DNA of 64,000 nt from Paramecium octaurelia (lineage: Eukaryota; Ciliophora; Oligohymenophorea; Peniculida; Parameciidae): contig CAJJDP010000085.1 in NCBI GenBank assembly GCA_905182995.1, positions 343,442-407,441 on the forward strand, written 5' to 3'. The notes under the pieces were generated by a model, which did no database searches, had not been told where the DNA came from, and saw nothing but the letters and a program-made list of their open reading frames with translations. This document shows, piece after piece, positions 62,101 through 64,000 of the stretch; position 1 is the stretch's first letter, and each line of letters opens with the position of its first letter. A program made the translations under genes and the position numbers.

Positions 62101-62930
62101 GAGAGGAAGGAATTTGAGGTTTGACTTCGATGATAATTGGAAATATTGGAATATGGTATTCCATTTTTAGAAGGTTCAGATTCTGGTGTTGATTCATCCT
62201 CTTTTATTTAAGTTTAAATGAACGGCTGTTAACTAGTAATGATGGTAGCTTATCTGTGCTTCTTCCTCTTGGGTTTTCTATTCAATGTTTGTTTGGTAGT
62301 TACCTGAGCATAATTGATGATGGTATTCTCAAATATCTCGCGAACTACTTTTCTAATAGGTAATATCGAAATTCATACTTGTATTAATCTGGTCTATTCT
62401 CCAAGAACAAGTAATCGATGGGATAATTGCCTTGTTGATCGGTTTCTAATTGAAGCTAAAAATTTTTTGAGATTAGAAAATCTACTAATTCTTTGTTCCC
62501 ATAATAAAAAGCCCAATGTAATGGATTCGGCTTAGAGGTATTAGATTGCGGAATTTGAGCACCGTGATCAAGCAATAATTGTATCGTCTTTTCTTGTTTC
62601 TCTGGATTGTATTCGCCAGAATACCTTGAGAATAAATTGTAATATTGTGTACCCTTTGATGCTTGCTAATTCTAGGGGAGTGTAAGAGTGCATATCTCCT
62701 TTGTTTAAGTCGATCATCACCTTGTATTTCTTACACCACCACTTTAACAATTTATATTATCCCAAATAAGCAGCCCAATGCACGACATTTCTGTTTTGAT
62801 CATCAACCATAGAAAAAAATGCCTGCAATTTTTATTGTGAAAACATTAACTAGTCTTCGAAATGCTTTTTCAAAGTAGCCTTATTTCCATCCTTTACCCA
62901 TTCTAATAATTAAGTTTGAGTAATTTGCAT
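59155..62930 (-). CDS. Ankyrin-repeat / anoctamin (TMEM16) fusion protein
   Basis: 1215 residues after five introns (62625..62652 with AAG end, 62353..62378, 61375..61403, 60836..60858, 60416..60437), exactly in frame. N-terminal ankyrin repeats are clear (NVVHWAAYLGQYKLLKWW, YTPLELASIKG, NPLHWAFYYGNKELVDFLIS), then a long Ser/Pro/Gln linker, more ankyrin repeats (FNCLHVAAFKGKLKILKIIL, NPSNALHLAIEQEKYGCMKT), then an anoctamin domain: LRPLHAIASYFGPVVAWYIA, TLWSTLFMEKWKNRESELKF, LVTWENHMYESEQEYSYILK with VFLFEFLISYVSVVYVAIF, and the C-terminal FLAAIEHVLLLIKYIL plus DCPYWVEKELRRYAYLEEKY. Anoctamins are Ca2+-activated lipid scramblases or chloride channels. Ankyrin repeats suggest tethering or gating by a partner. 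Confidence 0.88.
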
Positions 62931-63172
62931 ATATTTTAAATAATGGAATAAATATTATATAAATAACTCTATTCATTCATCCTTTGTAACTGAACACATT
63001 CCAGATTCCGTCACTCACGGTTGTTCAACACATGTGAGTTTACAGAATTTTGGAATTCCGATAATGTTTTATTATATTATGAATACTACACTTTTGCTCA
63101 AAGATTAAAATAGGATCGTTTTAATACATATTAAAATCCTTGATTCGTAAATATTATAATAAAAATAACAAA
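62931..63172. other. Divergent promoter region, 242 bp
   Basis: AT-rich spacer between the starts of the anoctamin gene (minus) and the last gene (plus). No specific motif recognised. Confidence 0.45.
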
Positions 63173-63960
63173 ATGCTCACAAAGTTGGTTAGTTTGGGTA
63201 AGATCAACTCAACGTGCTTCAGATCAGTCTATCAATACAATGTGTTTGGTGCTCCTTTTGAAGGATTGGATCCAGCCAAACACATCTACATGAATAAAGG
63301 ACTCCAAAATCGTAATATTTTCAATTAAGTTTTCTAGAATATGACGATCTCTTTAGATTGGGAGATTACCCATATGTGAATGATTACCCTGTGATGATCG
63401 ATTCACAATAGTATGTCCCATAAATTGCTGAATTGGTGGAATCTCACGTCAAATAGAAATTCGTAAGACTTGTTATCTATTATACAGCAAAATGCAACAT
63501 TTACTGCTGGCGAATACAATAATGGCGATGTCTGGGCAGCAACTTGGAATGAGCTTGGAGTCAACAATTTCAAAGTTTTGGTTCCAAATCTCTTATTGAG
63601 ACTCTCTGAAAGTAATCCCAATCAAATGATATCATTTTAGCCATCGTTGTCAAAGAATCAAAATGGACATGGACCAAAGAATAGAGATACAGATTACATG
63701 TGACTTAAACCGTACTTGGACCATAAGATTATACTCAAATGCCTACTTACTATTTCATTAACGATTACAACGCTGTTCTTTGGATGTTAGCAAGATAGTC
63801 CAATCAGTGGACATCCCCAGCAATCAGAGGAGTCCAAACTCCATTGGAGAAATAATTGCTTTAAGACCTATAACCAAAACCCAAGATCCAATCATTATTC
63901 AGAGACAGACCTGAAAATAATACATTCTTAAATAGGTTGTTAAAAGCAGTTCATCAATGA
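63173..63960 (+). CDS. Probable mitochondrial protein, 235 aa, unrecognised
   Basis: 235 residues after introns 63312..63337, 63463..63487 (CAG end) and 63612..63640, closing exactly in frame. The N-terminus MLTKLVSLGKINSTCFRSVY is basic, amphipathic and free of acidic residues, as in mitochondrial presequences. The rest is soluble-looking and rich in Tyr, Asn, Gln and Pro (YDDLFRLGDYPYVNDYPVMI, YTQMPTYYFINDYNAVLWML, PKPKIQSLFRDRPENN). No family was recognised; it has the look of the ciliate-specific accessory subunits of mitochondrial complexes, but that is only an impression. Confidence 0.7.
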
Positions 63961-64000
63961 ATATCAATAAAATAAACCATATTACATTATTATTTTTCAT

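Overview
The window looks like macronuclear DNA of a Paramecium-type ciliate (P. aurelia-like). Three things visible in the sequence support this. Conserved genes read through in-frame TAA and TAG as glutamine and stop only at TGA. They are split by tiny introns of 22-34 nt, mostly GTA...TAG. The DNA is very AT-rich. All coding calls below use this code (TAA/TAG=Gln). Gene models were built by hand, and almost every multi-exon model closes exactly to a multiple of three after the stated introns are removed. No virus-like element, transposon, CRISPR array, rRNA or convincing tRNA was seen.

Layout. 0.3-5.8 kb: CRIPT, the ciliary coiled-coil protein CFAP100, a coiled-coil protein with a degenerate ubiquitin-hydrolase-like half, and a sperm-tail PG-rich (SHIPPO) repeat protein, tightly packed. 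6.5-11.0 kb: a 1411-residue secreted cysteine-rich repeat protein. 11-19 kb: a small unknown gene, a frame-disrupted gene, an arrestin-fold protein, an importin-alpha-like protein, and a divergent pair (coiled coil / putative myristoylated protein) sharing a 32-bp promoter gap. 19.2-21.8 kb: two copies of the same 1325 bp on either side of a single N, most likely an unmerged assembly overlap. 21.9-30.3 kb: a coiled-coil gene, a long AT-rich gene-poor stretch, a WD40 protein, small unknown genes, and an FCP/SCP-type phosphatase-fold protein lacking its catalytic Asp residues. 31.7-42.6 kb: a stearoyl-CoA desaturase, a Na,K-ATPase-type P-type ATPase, and a 1668-residue polytopic membrane protein. 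42.6-49 kb: a gene-poor stretch with a relic, then a three-repeat Myb protein, a RING/TRAF-type zinc-finger protein and an ANTH-domain adaptor. 49-64 kb: a FAM161-type protein, a Gln-rich coiled coil, a USP20/33-type protein whose catalytic Cys reads as Ser, an EF-hand protein, a 500-residue unknown protein, an ankyrin-anoctamin fusion and a probable mitochondrial protein.

Themes. Cilium/basal-body proteins (CFAP100, SHIPPO, FAM161), membrane transport and lipid handling (P-type ATPase, anoctamin, desaturase), and adaptor/ubiquitin-related proteins are interspersed, as is normal for ciliates; there are no operons. The most unusual signals are three enzyme folds that appear catalytically dead, a sizeable minority of introns that seem to end in AAG or CAG rather than TAG, the ankyrin-anoctamin fusion, and the duplicated block at the N.
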